This document shows, in pieces, positions 27,020 to 35,219 of a stretch of DNA of 64,000 bases. Both the position numbers and the translations under genes were made by a program. Each line of letters begins with the position of its first letter. Positions within the stretch are counted from its first letter, which is position 1. The stretch comes from Anaerolineales bacterium UBA2181. GTDB taxonomy: Bacteria > Chloroflexota > Anaerolineae > Promineifilales > UBA4811. Location: NCBI GenBank assembly GCA_002328075.1, contig DCVT01000020.1, forward strand, positions 1 to 64,000, read 5' to 3'. A model generated the notes under the pieces. The model saw nothing but the letters and a program-made list of their open reading frames with translations, searched no databases and had not been told where the DNA came from.

Positions 27020-27086
27020 GGGACCAAGGCACGGGTGTCTTCGGCTACATCACGTGGAGGCCCCGCTCTGTCCTGGAGGCAAGGAA

Positions 27087-27524
27087 ATGACCCGCTTCGA
27101 CAATCTCGATGTCCTGTTCATCGTCTGGGCGTTCCTCTTCCAGGTCGTCCTTGTGATCCACTTTGCCGTGCGCAAACGCTGCCTTGAGAGCTACACCCTG
27201 AACTTCGGGTGGGTCGTGTACGCGTTGAGTATCCCGGCCGTCGTGATCAGCGTCGTCCTGCTCTTGGGCGGGAAATCGTGGTCGTTCTGGCTGGGTGGTT
27301 TCCTTTTCCTGGCCTGCGCAGCCTATGGCTACTGGGTGGATTATGTTAGACAGATCCCGTGGCGCAAGCCACTGCGCCTGTCCATCATGTTTCCGTACGT
27401 GTTTCTATACCTGGCGACGGCCATGTTCTACTGGTGGCCTCTCGGCCTCCTCAGCCGGCCGCTTTGGTTTGTGGCAGCGGTGCTGTTTGTCATCGGCACG
27501 GTCTTGAACGTTGCCTCACACTGA
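27087..27524 (+). CDS. Four-TM membrane protein of unknown function
   Basis: 145 residues from ATG 27087, with AAGGAA just before it. Segments: VLFIVWAFLFQVVLVIHFAV, YALSIPAVVISVVLLLGG, WLGGFLFLACAAYGYWVDYV and LSIMFPYVFLYLATAMFYWW to LLSRPLWFVAAVLFVIGTVL. No family signature. It lies 68 bases after the ICMT-like gene and 28 before the next membrane protein. Confidence 0.7.
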   Translation: MTRFDNLDVLFIVWAFLFQVVLVIHFAVRKRCLESYTLNFGWVVYALSIPAVVISVVLLLGGKSWSFWLGGFLFLACAAYGYWVDYVRQIPWRKPLRLSIMFPYVFLYLATAMFYWWPLGLLSRPLWFVAAVLFVIGTVLNVASH

Positions 27525-27551
27525 CAGGAAATCACCCATCGGGGAGGTGCG

Positions 27552-28388
27552 ATGAGTACACAACCGAAGAGGCAGAGAATCCAGGGAAGACTGGATGCGA
27601 TTACAAGGAAATGGTGGCTCTACCCCTTGCTCCTGCTGCTATTCTTCATCCCCACGTATGCGTCCAGGAGCTATGACCCCCGGCAGTCGGTAGATCTGAT
27701 TGGCCAAGTGCTCTCCGCCCCCCTGATCTATGCTTTCCCTGTCCTGATGCCGATAGCCAAGATAGTCACTGTGGCCCTGTTCGTCGGCGTTTTGGTGTAT
27801 GGCAACAAGATGAGACGCCCTTTCAACATCTACGTGGCGGTGCTGTACCTGGCCCTTGCCCTCTTTCAGACGGCAGCCGTGACGGACACGTATGGGCTGG
27901 TTGTTATCTCCGGCAACATGGCTCTCGTCCTGGTCGTGGCGCTGGTGTGGGCGTGGGAAGTGGTGGCAGAGAGGAACGATTTCGAGACCCGAAAGCGCCC
28001 GTTGTGGAGGTGGTGGGTAGCGCCACTCGCGGTTTTGGCGCTTCTGGCGCCGGTGGACGCAAGCACGATGTCACCCGACTTCAGCCCGGTTCGGCTGCTG
28101 ACGAATGAGGCCGGGCTCACCTTTTGTATGATGACGCCCGTGGTGTTGGCGGTGTTGACGTTGTACTGTCCCACAGTTAACTCAACGGTGCTCAGGATCT
28201 CGAGCTTTGCGGGGATCCTCCTCGGAGCAGTCAACATGATCGTGTGGTTCGTTTTAGAATCGTGGGGGTGGTGGATGGGTGTGCTGCACATTCCGCTGGT
28301 CGTGATATCGGTCTACGCTTTTGTACTCGGCCATGTCAAGGTAGGGGGAGGGTCGCGTGATGCGATCCCAGTACAGCCAGAGCCCTGA
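27552..28388 (+). CDS. Polytopic membrane protein of unknown function
   Basis: 278 residues with about eight hydrophobic segments, for example YPLLLLLFFIPTYAS, SAPLIYAFPVLMPIAKIVTV, NMALVLVVALVWAWEVVAE, LAVLALLAPVD and VLHIPLVVISVYAFVLGHV. GGAGG lies 6 bases before ATG 27552. I do not recognise the family. Its stop TGA overlaps the first possible start of the next frame by one base, so the downstream gene is probably co-translated. Confidence 0.7.
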   Translation: MSTQPKRQRIQGRLDAITRKWWLYPLLLLLFFIPTYASRSYDPRQSVDLIGQVLSAPLIYAFPVLMPIAKIVTVALFVGVLVYGNKMRRPFNIYVAVLYLALALFQTAAVTDTYGLVVISGNMALVLVVALVWAWEVVAERNDFETRKRPLWRWWVAPLAVLALLAPVDASTMSPDFSPVRLLTNEAGLTFCMMTPVVLAVLTLYCPTVNSTVLRISSFAGILLGAVNMIVWFVLESWGWWMGVLHIPLVVISVYAFVLGHVKVGGGSRDAIPVQPEP

Positions 28389-28441
28389 TGGCGCCTGACC
28401 TGCAGATGCAGGCGACGAAGCTATCGAGGAGGTGGTGGCCA

Positions 28442-28900
28442 GTGATCGAGATGAGGCCCATCGGGTTTGTGTGCCGAGCCTCACCTGGCGAGAATGAGAG
28501 AGACAGGAGCCTTGTCGCACGGGTTGTGCTCAATGAGGACCTCGCCCCGGCGCTGGACGGAATAGAAGAGTGGTCGCACATCTATGTGATCTTCTGGCTG
28601 GACAGGGTGGTGCATACGGCGGAGCCGCAGCTGCACCACACAGGGGATGATCTGGGGATCCTGGCAGCGAGGTCACCCACTCATCCCAATCCCATAGGAT
28701 TGACCTTGGTGGAGCTGGTGAAACGCGAGGGAGACGTGCTCTGGGTGAGAGGACTTGATGCGTATGATGGGACACCGGTGCTGGACATCAAGCCATATCC
28801 CGATTGGGAACAAGGGCGCTTGATTGTGGTGACGGATTTTAAGATTCCGGGATGGCTGGCGAGAATCATAGAACGGCCGTGCTTGGGCCATGGGAGATGA
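28442..28900 (+). CDS. trmO: TrmO/TsaA-type tRNA methyltransferase
   Basis: 152 residues from GTG 28442, which has AGGAGG (28427-28432) 9 bases upstream; ATG 28451 is the alternative. TrmO methylates N6-threonylcarbamoyladenosine-37 of tRNA with SAM. Motifs: MRPIGFVCR at the N-terminus, SHIYVIFWLDRV, RSPTHPNPIGLTLVEL (the SAM and substrate motif), and GLDAYDGTPVLDIKPYP. The end (RIIERPCLGHGR) seems altered, because just here a serine-hydrolase fragment starts. The core is complete and length normal for the short form. Confidence 0.85.
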   Translation: MIEMRPIGFVCRASPGENERDRSLVARVVLNEDLAPALDGIEEWSHIYVIFWLDRVVHTAEPQLHHTGDDLGILAARSPTHPNPIGLTLVELVKREGDVLWVRGLDAYDGTPVLDIKPYPDWEQGRLIVVTDFKIPGWLARIIERPCLGHGR

Positions 28901-29466
28901 CGGCCAGCACGTTCGAGTTCCCGCTCCCGGAGCAGCTCCGGGCGTTCGCCGCGTGCGGCCACCGCGTGGATGGAGCGGCCATCGCGGGAGGGTGGCACAC
29001 GTACCCCGAGATGGGCGCAGGTGCGAGCATGTGGGCGACGCCATCCGATCTGGCGCGATTTGCGATCAAGGTGATGCAAGCCTACACCGGACAGGCGGAT
29101 GAGACCCTTTCCCATGGTGTGGCGATCCAGATGCTGACGCCGCAGATCGATGACCGTGGGCTTGGACCCGTGGTGCAGGACGACTGGGGTGACCGGTTCT
29201 ACTTCATGCATCCGGGCGCCAACGAGGGCTACAGGTCCGTCTTGGTCGCCTATCCGCTGCGAGGGCAGGGGGTCGTGATCATGACGAACGGCGACAATGG
29301 CGAAGCCCTCTGGCGTGAGATCCTGAGGGGTGTCTCGGTCGAGTACGGTTGGGTGAGGGACTATACATCGCTGTATGTGGGCATCGCCACTGCGATTCTG
29401 TTCGCGCTGCTGGGGATCGTGCCCCTGCACAGGACAAGACGACGCGCCGCCCGGAATAGGGCATAG
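28876..29466 (+). pseudogene. Beta-lactamase-family serine hydrolase, C-terminal half only
   Basis: The frame gives VLGPWEMTASTFEFPLPEQL, GAGASMWATPSDLARFAIKV, HPGANEGYRSVLVAYPLRGQ and GVVIMTNGDNG, which match the C-terminal part of class-C-like serine hydrolases with a final membrane segment (LYVGIATAILFALLGIVPLH). The N-terminal half with the catalytic SxxK and YxN motifs is absent and the upstream sequence is the trmO gene. A deletion fused the two at about 28870-28885. It cannot be catalytic as it stands. Confidence 0.8.
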
Positions 29467-29569
29467 GTCCGTCCCAGAATTGGCAGGTGGCCGATGCGCA
29501 GCCGGGCGAATCCGGCTATGATGGCGTTGCGGGGGGAATCCGCGACAATCGTCCAGGGAGGGCAGTTCG

Positions 29570-30393
29570 GTGGAACCAGTGGTCAGCCAGCTGGCAGAGT
29601 ACCTTGAATCGCTGTTGGAGATGCTTGCCTGCCCGCTCGACAACTCGATCCCTCTGTCGGCGGTGCGGAATACCGCGGGCGAGGTCGTGGCCTTGAGCTC
29701 GAGCGATGCCGAGTACCCGGTTGTCCACAATGTGCCCTGCCTGATTCCGGAGCTGGGGCGGGGTGCCAGGGGCGATCTGCCGCTGTGGCAGGCGCACCAG
29801 AAGAAGATGTGGCAGGAGTACCAGGCTGGCGAACCGGGTGTATTCACGGGAGAGAGCAACGAGATCGGGCGCCACGTGGGCGAGATCATCGCCGGCTCGG
29901 GGTGCGGGCTGTGCCTGGATGTGGGCTGCGGGGCGCGGCCGTGGCCGGTATACATGGCGTCGTCGAGCGAGCGCGTGAGGTGGATCGGGGTTGATCCGTT
30001 CTTTGGCGATGCTGCTCGGCGATTCCCTTTCGTGCAGGGGCTGGGGGAGTACCTGCCCTTTCGGCGCGGGGTCTTTGGCGGGGCGCTCTATGCCTCGACG
30101 ATTTATCACCAATTGGATCCCCAGCGCTCGCTGCGCCGCGTCCGCAGCGTCCTCAGACCGATGGGCAAGGTATTTGTGTGGTACACGGCCAGCCGGTCAC
30201 GGCGGAGGTACTGGACGTGGCGCGGATGTACTCCCCGGATTACCAGTGGGCGTTCACGCCGCGATCGTTGCAGGCCGAGCTCAAGAGGGCCGGCTTTGTG
30301 GTGGAGGACAGTGTCTTCCTGTGCCGGGCCTGTTCCGACTTTTCGACGTGCAAGGAGCCGAACGAGTACTTGGCCGTCGCCCATCGCCTGTAG
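29570..30393 (+). pseudogene. Class I SAM-dependent methyltransferase, frameshifted by a TG insertion
   Basis: GTG 29570 follows GGGAGGG. The N-terminus resembles a Trm112-like segment (LACPLDNSIPL, YPVVHNVPCLIPE), followed by the SAM motif CLDVGCGARPWP, a D-containing strand WIGVDPFFGDA and motif GEYLPFRRGVFGGALYASTI. At 30176-30180 TGTG occurs where TG is expected. The continuation VVHGQPVTAEVLDVARMYSP and YQWAFTPRSLQAELKRAGFV is in another frame, to the stop at 30393. The original would be about 274 residues. It could be a real mutation or an assembly slip. Confidence 0.75.
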
Positions 30394-30634
30394 CCCGGCG
30401 CGCGACGTCGAGAGGTTATTCGGGGAACGGGCGACATGACCTGGGCTGAGCGCTACCAGATCACCCATCAGGGAGACGTCTCGACGGTCATGGCAAACGT
30501 CCGGCCGCGATGAGAAGGCTATGGGCCGCTGACGCGGACATCTCTGGGCTGGTGCCCTTCTCGGGCGTCTTGCAGTGCGTGACGGGCTTGGCGTGGTTGG
30601 GCAAGCCGTGCTGGAGTGGACTCGTAGCCAATAC
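30394..30634. other. Gap with a truncated gene start
   Basis: ATG 30436 opens MTWAERYQITHQGDVSTVMA and stops at 30513, possibly the beginning of a further gene cut off by the mobile element at 30648. Nothing else is seen. Confidence 0.3.
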
Positions 30635-32212
30635 CTACTTTGCAGCCGATCCGAACTCCATTGTGCGGTTTTTTGTGCAACACCTCCCCGGGGGTATGGC
30701 CGTAAGCCCGCAAGGGGAGGTATAGAAGACCTCCCCTTGCTCTTTGCCCAGCCTCACATGAACAACCACCTTCTTCAGAAGTACCTGCTGCGCTCTCGTG
30801 TCGGTGCCGGCGAGGGTTTCGCGCATCTCAGCCAGTATCGCCTGAACGCCATCTGAGGGCGATGCCTGCCTCTGGGCTTCCTCACGGCCTTCCATCTGGT
30901 CCAGCTTGGCCAGCAGCTCACGGCGTTCGGCCTCTCGTCGGACGAGACGGGCACCTGCGCTCTCAGCCCCATACTGCTCCGCGAGATCGAGGAGAACGTG
31001 GATGGACTCGTCCACACCCTGGAGGCGGCGCCGCGTTTCCTCGACCTTGTCCTCCCGCAAGGCTCTGCGCCGGGGCAGGTGCTCGCCTGTTTCCGCCATC
31101 TGGGTCACCGCGAACTCGGCGGTCAGCAGGTTCTCGATCGCGAACTTGAGCATGGCCCGCTCCGGCCGATCCGCCGCTATCTTGCCGCTCGGACAAGAAC
31201 CCCAGCCCTCCCTGTTCTTGCGGCTGCACAGGTAGTAGCGGAAAGGCGTCTTGCGACCGCCTGACCAATCCTCCTTGCCGATCATGGCCGCACCGCATTC
31301 CGCGCACTTGGCCAGGCCGGACAAGAGGAAAAGGCTCTTCCCTTGATGCACACGGGGTGTGCCCGCATCGTCGCGGCGGGTCCTCCTTACCCTTGTGCCC
31401 ACTGCCGACTGCACAGCATCCCACGTCTCCCGGTCCACGAGCGGCTCGTGAGCATCCCCGACTTCCAGATCGCCACACTTCCGGATGCCCAGGTAGCTCT
31501 TGTTCCGGAACATGGCGACATAGCTGCTTCGGACGGGGAAGATCCGCGTGGCCTCCAGGATCTCCTCGTAGGATGCCCCTGCCGCTCTCATCTCGAAGGC
31601 TTGCCGCACTCTGGGTGCCAGCTCGGCATCGGGCACCCATTGGCTCACCAGGTGGGGCTCTCCGTCCCTCTTGATCCCAATCTGCACCTTCGCCGCCTTG
31701 TACCCCTTCGGAGGGAAGCCTCCGGGGGCGTAGCCCGCTCGCGCCAGGTCATACAATCCCCGTTTGACGTCGCGGCTGAGGTCGCTCAAATAGCGCTCGT
31801 TCTTCCAGTCGATGATGGCCTCGACCACCGGCGCGATGTCGCCGGTGGGCACATCGTCTGTCATCGAGTGGAGGACATAGCCCTGTCTCCGCAGGTCGCT
31901 CTTGATGAACTGGGAGTCGATCTGCCTTCGGGCCAGACGTGAGAAACTCCAGAAGATGATCCCTTCCACAGGCCGGGGTTGCTGGCGGGAAAAGTACTGC
32001 AGGTCTGCCAGACCCTCACGCCCTACGGTCGTGGCGCCAGGTTTGGCTTCGTCCGCGAACACCTGAACGAGGACCAGGTGGTGCATCTGGCAGAACTCCT
32101 CGATCGCCCTCCGCTGTGACGCTACGCTATCCTGCTGGTCGTCCCCGCCGCTGTCACGGCAATAGGCCCAGATGCGGCTTCCCGGCTCAAAGGGACAGGT
32201 GCTGCCGGCCAT
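30635..32212 (-). CDS. Large serine recombinase of a small mobile element
   Basis: 525 residues. N-terminal resolvase domain with catalytic S21 in WAYCRDS, DDQQDSVASQRRAIEEF, and WSFSRLARRQIDSQFIKSDL. Recombinase domain at 170-290 (GYAPGGFPPKGYKAAK). Zinc ribbon LAKCAECGAAMIG...YYLCSRKNREGWGSCPSG (CxxC...C...C), then a coiled coil. The last residues, TSPCGLTAIPPG, are encoded by the element's right end at 30690-30719. The rest, CCTKNRTMEFGSAAK, is translated from a left-end sequence that follows directly. The gene thus crosses the recombination point, and its C-terminus depends on what lies beyond. It runs in one direction with abiEi and abiEii. Confidence 0.93.
   Translation of the reverse strand: MAGSTCPFEPGSRIWAYCRDSGGDDQQDSVASQRRAIEEFCQMHHLVLVQVFADEAKPGATTVGREGLADLQYFSRQQPRPVEGIIFWSFSRLARRQIDSQFIKSDLRRQGYVLHSMTDDVPTGDIAPVVEAIIDWKNERYLSDLSRDVKRGLYDLARAGYAPGGFPPKGYKAAKVQIGIKRDGEPHLVSQWVPDAELAPRVRQAFEMRAAGASYEEILEATRIFPVRSSYVAMFRNKSYLGIRKCGDLEVGDAHEPLVDRETWDAVQSAVGTRVRRTRRDDAGTPRVHQGKSLFLLSGLAKCAECGAAMIGKEDWSGGRKTPFRYYLCSRKNREGWGSCPSGKIAADRPERAMLKFAIENLLTAEFAVTQMAETGEHLPRRRALREDKVEETRRRLQGVDESIHVLLDLAEQYGAESAGARLVRREAERRELLAKLDQMEGREEAQRQASPSDGVQAILAEMRETLAGTDTRAQQVLLKKVVVHVRLGKEQGEVFYTSPCGLTAIPPGRCCTKNRTMEFGSAAK
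30648..30719 (-). other. Joined right end and left end of the serine-recombinase element (attP-like)
   Basis: On the minus strand, CTCCCCTTGCGGGCTTACGG and CCATACCCCC (30719-30690) is the right end, and GGTGTTGCAC through GCACAATGGAGTTCGGATC (to 30648) is a left end. The right part matches 62291-62320 at 28 of 30 bases. The left part matches 60063-60104 and 34158-34199. The two ends lie side by side here, as in a circle junction or a tandem array. Confidence 0.7.
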
Positions 32213-32264
32213 GCTCAGATCTCCAGGCGACCCCGGAGGATATTGGGATACAGCTCAGCATCTC

Positions 32265-33071
32265 TCACACCAGCCCGCTCTGCCGCAGCCACCGCTCTGT
32301 CTCGCGGATGACCGCGTCGAGGTGCGGTAGATCGCGCGCCTGGCCGCGAAGACGCGGCTGCCACAAGCGACCAAAGGTAGCTTGCTTGCGCGCCAGAACG
32401 TCGCCCAGAGCCGCAGGGTCCAGTCCCTTGTGGGCCATCTTCTCCGGCAGCCTGGACCACACGGCCCCGTCGTCTGCCAGGCGATGGGTGAGCATGTAGT
32501 GGATGTCGAAAAGGTCTCGGGGCTCGGTGCGGCCCAGCAGAGCACACAGCTTCTCCGTCAGGATCTCCTCCGGTGAGTAGACGCAGAGCGCCTCGCCCCG
32601 GCCACGGCAATCGCTGTACAGCGACCGGAGCGGAGCCTCCACCAGCGGGAACAGAAGCAATTCACCCCGGGTGAAGTCGGCCTTGAGGAAGCGGCTGCCC
32701 AGGTCGCCGCGCAGGGGGCCGACGTAGTTCAGATACATGGCCGGGTTGCCGGTCTCGTGTACCTCCGTCCGGCGCAGCCCAAGCACGATGTTGACCTCTC
32801 TGCGCAGCCACGGGAATAGAGCCTCGACCGCTGCGATCAAGTCCTCGTTGGGCGTGTCGTCGAGCAGGGTGAAGTCAAGGTCTTCGGAATAGCGATAGTC
32901 AGGCTCGTAGATCTTCTTCAGCGCCGTGCCACCTTTGAATGCCAGCCGGTCGCGCAACGGCGAGTGAGCGATGGCCAGCAAGATCCACGTCAGCACATAG
33001 TCCTGCTCAATGGTCTTGTCGCTGAGGCCCAGCCGGTGGGCCAGGCGGGCAATCTCGCCGGGTGGGATCAT
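32265..33071 (-). CDS. abiEii: AbiEii-type nucleotidyltransferase toxin
   Basis: 268 residues from ATG 33071, two bases after the AbiEi stop. AbiEii is a GTP-binding nucleotidyltransferase of the type IV toxin-antitoxin system that stops growth and aborts phage infection. DUF1814 motifs: LAFKGGTALKKIY (the G-S/T motif), YRYSEDLDFTLLD (catalytic DxD), KADFTRGELLLFPLVEAPLR and SPEEILTEKLCALLGRTEPRDLFD (with the conserved E-K and RDLFD). No stop or shift is seen. The gene is between recombinase and antitoxin, and is therefore cargo of the mobile element. Confidence 0.92.
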   Translation of the reverse strand: MIPPGEIARLAHRLGLSDKTIEQDYVLTWILLAIAHSPLRDRLAFKGGTALKKIYEPDYRYSEDLDFTLLDDTPNEDLIAAVEALFPWLRREVNIVLGLRRTEVHETGNPAMYLNYVGPLRGDLGSRFLKADFTRGELLLFPLVEAPLRSLYSDCRGRGEALCVYSPEEILTEKLCALLGRTEPRDLFDIHYMLTHRLADDGAVWSRLPEKMAHKGLDPAALGDVLARKQATFGRLWQPRLRGQARDLPHLDAVIRETERWLRQSGLV

Positions 33072-33073
33072 CG

Positions 33074-33892
33074 TTATGTCCTCACGATGCTGTTCAAGGT
33101 CTCCGCATCCAGATTGAGCCGGAGTCGCCACCGGGCCAGGTAGGAGCCCTCGTCGGGCAGGAGAGGGTCGAGCCGGGCATAGGCGATGCCGACCAACCCC
33201 TGCAACGCCTGGATGGATTCCGGTGTGCCCAGGCCATATAGCTCCAACAGATAGCCCAGGCGTTGAGCGACGGCTCGTATCCCGAGCTTGCGGGCATAGC
33301 CGGCCAGCCTATCCCAATCCAGATCGTCACGGCGCATACACAGCCCCGTGGCGACCTGGCTCACACCGGCGCACAGGTCAGGCCGGGCCAGGCCGTCGAG
33401 GATCGTCCGCTCCAGGTCGCTGACGATCACCTGCTCATACGGCGTCACCCACACCGGACCGCAGCCCCACAGTGCCGATGGGGAAGCATAGACGAAGCGA
33501 TACGGCACGCCCAGGATGTCGCGGCTATCCAGCCGGCGCGGCGTGGTGACGATGACGGACACAACCGGACGGGTGAGCATGTTGTGGATATCCATCGCAC
33601 TGTCGTGGGAGATGTAGTAGGGTGTGTCATGCAGCAGCTCGCGGGCGATGACGTACCGGTTGATCTGGGGTGTGGGCACGTCTCCGGACGACAACGGTAC
33701 GATGGCATACCGGCCGGCCGTCAGTCGGACCACCCAGCCGGCGCGGTCGAGTCGCATCAGGGTCTGGAGGGCAGCATCGTAGCTGCTGCCGAGGATTTCC
33801 TGCGCGTCAGCGACGGAAAAGACCAGCCGATTGCTTTCGGCCAGGGTCGAAAGCAGCCGGGCACCGGTTGCGCCAAGGATCTTGCTGCTCAT
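33074..33892 (-). CDS. abiEi: AbiEi-type antitoxin and repressor
   Basis: 272 residues. N-terminal winged helix (RLLSTLAESNRLVFSVADAQ, SYDAALQTLMRLDRAGWVVR, LTAGRYAIVPL), then the AbiEi C-terminal domain (YYISHDSAMDIHNMLTR, VPYRFVYASPSALWG, VSDLERTILDGLARPDLCAG). Known AbiEi proteins repress their own promoter by binding inverted repeats and counter AbiEii without needing direct binding. Its promoter and repeats are visible upstream. It is the first gene of a three-gene transcript ending with the recombinase. Confidence 0.92.
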   Translation of the reverse strand: MSSKILGATGARLLSTLAESNRLVFSVADAQEILGSSYDAALQTLMRLDRAGWVVRLTAGRYAIVPLSSGDVPTPQINRYVIARELLHDTPYYISHDSAMDIHNMLTRPVVSVIVTTPRRLDSRDILGVPYRFVYASPSALWGCGPVWVTPYEQVIVSDLERTILDGLARPDLCAGVSQVATGLCMRRDDLDWDRLAGYARKLGIRAVAQRLGYLLELYGLGTPESIQALQGLVGIAYARLDPLLPDEGSYLARWRLRLNLDAETLNSIVRT

Positions 33893-33907
33893 CGGGTGCT
33901 ATCCTGT

Positions 33908-33966
33908 CCCATGTATCAGAACAATTGTCATACCTCATATTCTACACATGGGGCGATATCTGTCAA
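33908..33966 (-). promoter_or_regulatory. abiE promoter with inverted repeats
   Basis: On the minus strand TTGACA (33966-33961) and TAGAAT (33944-33939) are separated by 16 bases, a strong sigma-70 promoter. CCCATGT (33908-33914) and ACATGGG (33946-33952) form an inverted repeat that overlaps the -10 region. A second small palindrome, ACAATTGT, lies at 33921-33928. These are good candidate AbiEi binding sites. Confidence 0.75.
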
Positions 33967-34157
33967 GTCTGAGGCACAGGACCGATCCGGCCTGCACGTG
34001 GCACGAAACGGACAAAACGAACAAAGAAACGAACAATGTCCGTTTCTCCCGTCACCTTGCTGTGGGCAGAAGCAAGGTGGCAGGCACAGTTCATCAGGAA
34101 CCGGTTCAGGTGACCAGTAGCAAGCCAGCTGGAACCTGGGCGGCCTATTCAGGCCCG

Positions 34158-34199
34158 GATCCGTACTCCATTGTGCGGTTTTTTATGCAGAACCCCCCC
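34158..34199 (-). other. Left end of the recombinase/AbiE element (attL-like)
   Basis: The 42-bp motif with TCCATTGTGCGGTTTTTT is in the same orientation as at 30648-30689, 3510 bp away, so both face the same way and bracket recombinase, abiEii and abiEi. Differences to the other copies are in the run before CCCCCCC and at 34164. Beyond it the sequence changes to an IS remnant. Confidence 0.65.
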
Positions 34200-34249
34200 G
34201 GGTGTTATTCTGCCCGTAGCACAGGTGCTTGCGCACAGTGCACGCGCTG

Positions 34250-34565
34250 CCCGCCAGGACCGGTGTAGGGCAACGGATTCTTGAAACGCCTCGCCCAACA
34301 CCTCGTCGTTCCTGCCAAACATTCGCTGCGACTGAGCCACCCGTTGTTTGCCGCTGGGGTTCTGGCGGTCGTTAGGGCCACGGATCGACGTGGCACCCCG
34401 CTCGAGCAATTGCTTCTGCCAGTACCGATAAGTGGTGGGTTGCAGGTCATTCTCGTGACCAAGCTCCGAGACCGGAAATACCGGGAAGATGCATGCGGAG
34501 CACTGCAACCTTATCCTCTGCCGTACGCTGCTTCCGCTGCTTTCTCAGAGCTGTCGCCATTCTGG
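34250..34565 (-). pseudogene. IS3-type OrfA remnant
   Basis: Leftward: ATALRKQRKQRTAEDKVAVL in one frame, then after a shift near 34480 PVSELGHENDLQPTTYRYWQ, KQLLERGATSIRGPNDRQNP and FGRNDEVLGEAFQESVALHR. This is the HTH and leucine-zipper part of an IS3-like OrfA. The end is fused to the element's left border at 34199. Confidence 0.65.
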
Positions 34566-34814
34566 TCCATACCAGATGAGAAGAGGCATATCCCCGATAT
34601 CAGCTGCAGCAACACATCGCACCGACCACAGCCGCATTCAAATGGTAGTTCCGCACCGCCTGCGCTCTTTTCCAGCCATGGCTACTCGATCCACGGTCTG
34701 AACCCCCCCCCCGTTTATGTCAATCCAAAACGGGGCCACTTCCTTGTAGTAGTGGCTGTAGACCGTGTCGGCAACTTGTGGCTGTTGCGAGTTATCCACA
34801 CGGTCCCCAGCCCG

Positions 34815-34950
34815 TCAGGCATTGACCTCCTCCTCCGCTTCACGCTGCATTCGCCCGCGGAAACGCTATGACTCACCGACAAACTCCAGGATGTGGGCTC
34901 TGTGTGTGAGACGATTCAGCAAGGCTGCCGTCAGCAAACCTGGATAACAC
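34815..34950 (-). pseudogene. istB: IstB (IS21 helper ATPase) C-terminal fragment
   Basis: Leftward: LLTAALLNRLTHRAHILEFV then GES-stop-RFRGRMQREAEEEVNA. The C-terminus of IstB usually reads GESYRFR; TAG (34866-34868) replaces the tyrosine. About 45 codons remain. The C-run and GTTTTGGATTGACATAAAC-like sequence at 34708-34735 (minus strand) resembles an IS21 right end. Confidence 0.7.
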
Positions 34951-35032
34951 ATGTTGCTCCTGCGCCGAGATCAGCTGGTTGACGAGGGTAGCTGCGTTGA
35001 AGTAGCGAACCTTGGACCCTTGGGGACACACG

Positions 35033-35065
35033 ACCCGCCTTAATCAGGCGGGTTTTTATTTTTCG
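35033..35065 (+). terminator. Rho-independent terminator
   Basis: ACCCGCCT (35033-35040), loop taatc, AGGCGGGT (35046-35053), followed by TTTTATTTTT. A perfect 8-bp stem and a T-run; the strongest terminator in the window. Confidence 0.85.
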
Positions 35066-35219
35066 GGTACATTTCAGACCCAGATAGACTCGTCGGACAC
35101 CTATAGTTCTCCGGAGGAAACAGTTTTCAAGGGAATGATAGTCCCAAGAATGGTCGGAACTATTCATAATTAGTTTATGCTATGATAAAGGGGAATTCTG
35201 CGTTCACGGACAGTGTCCT

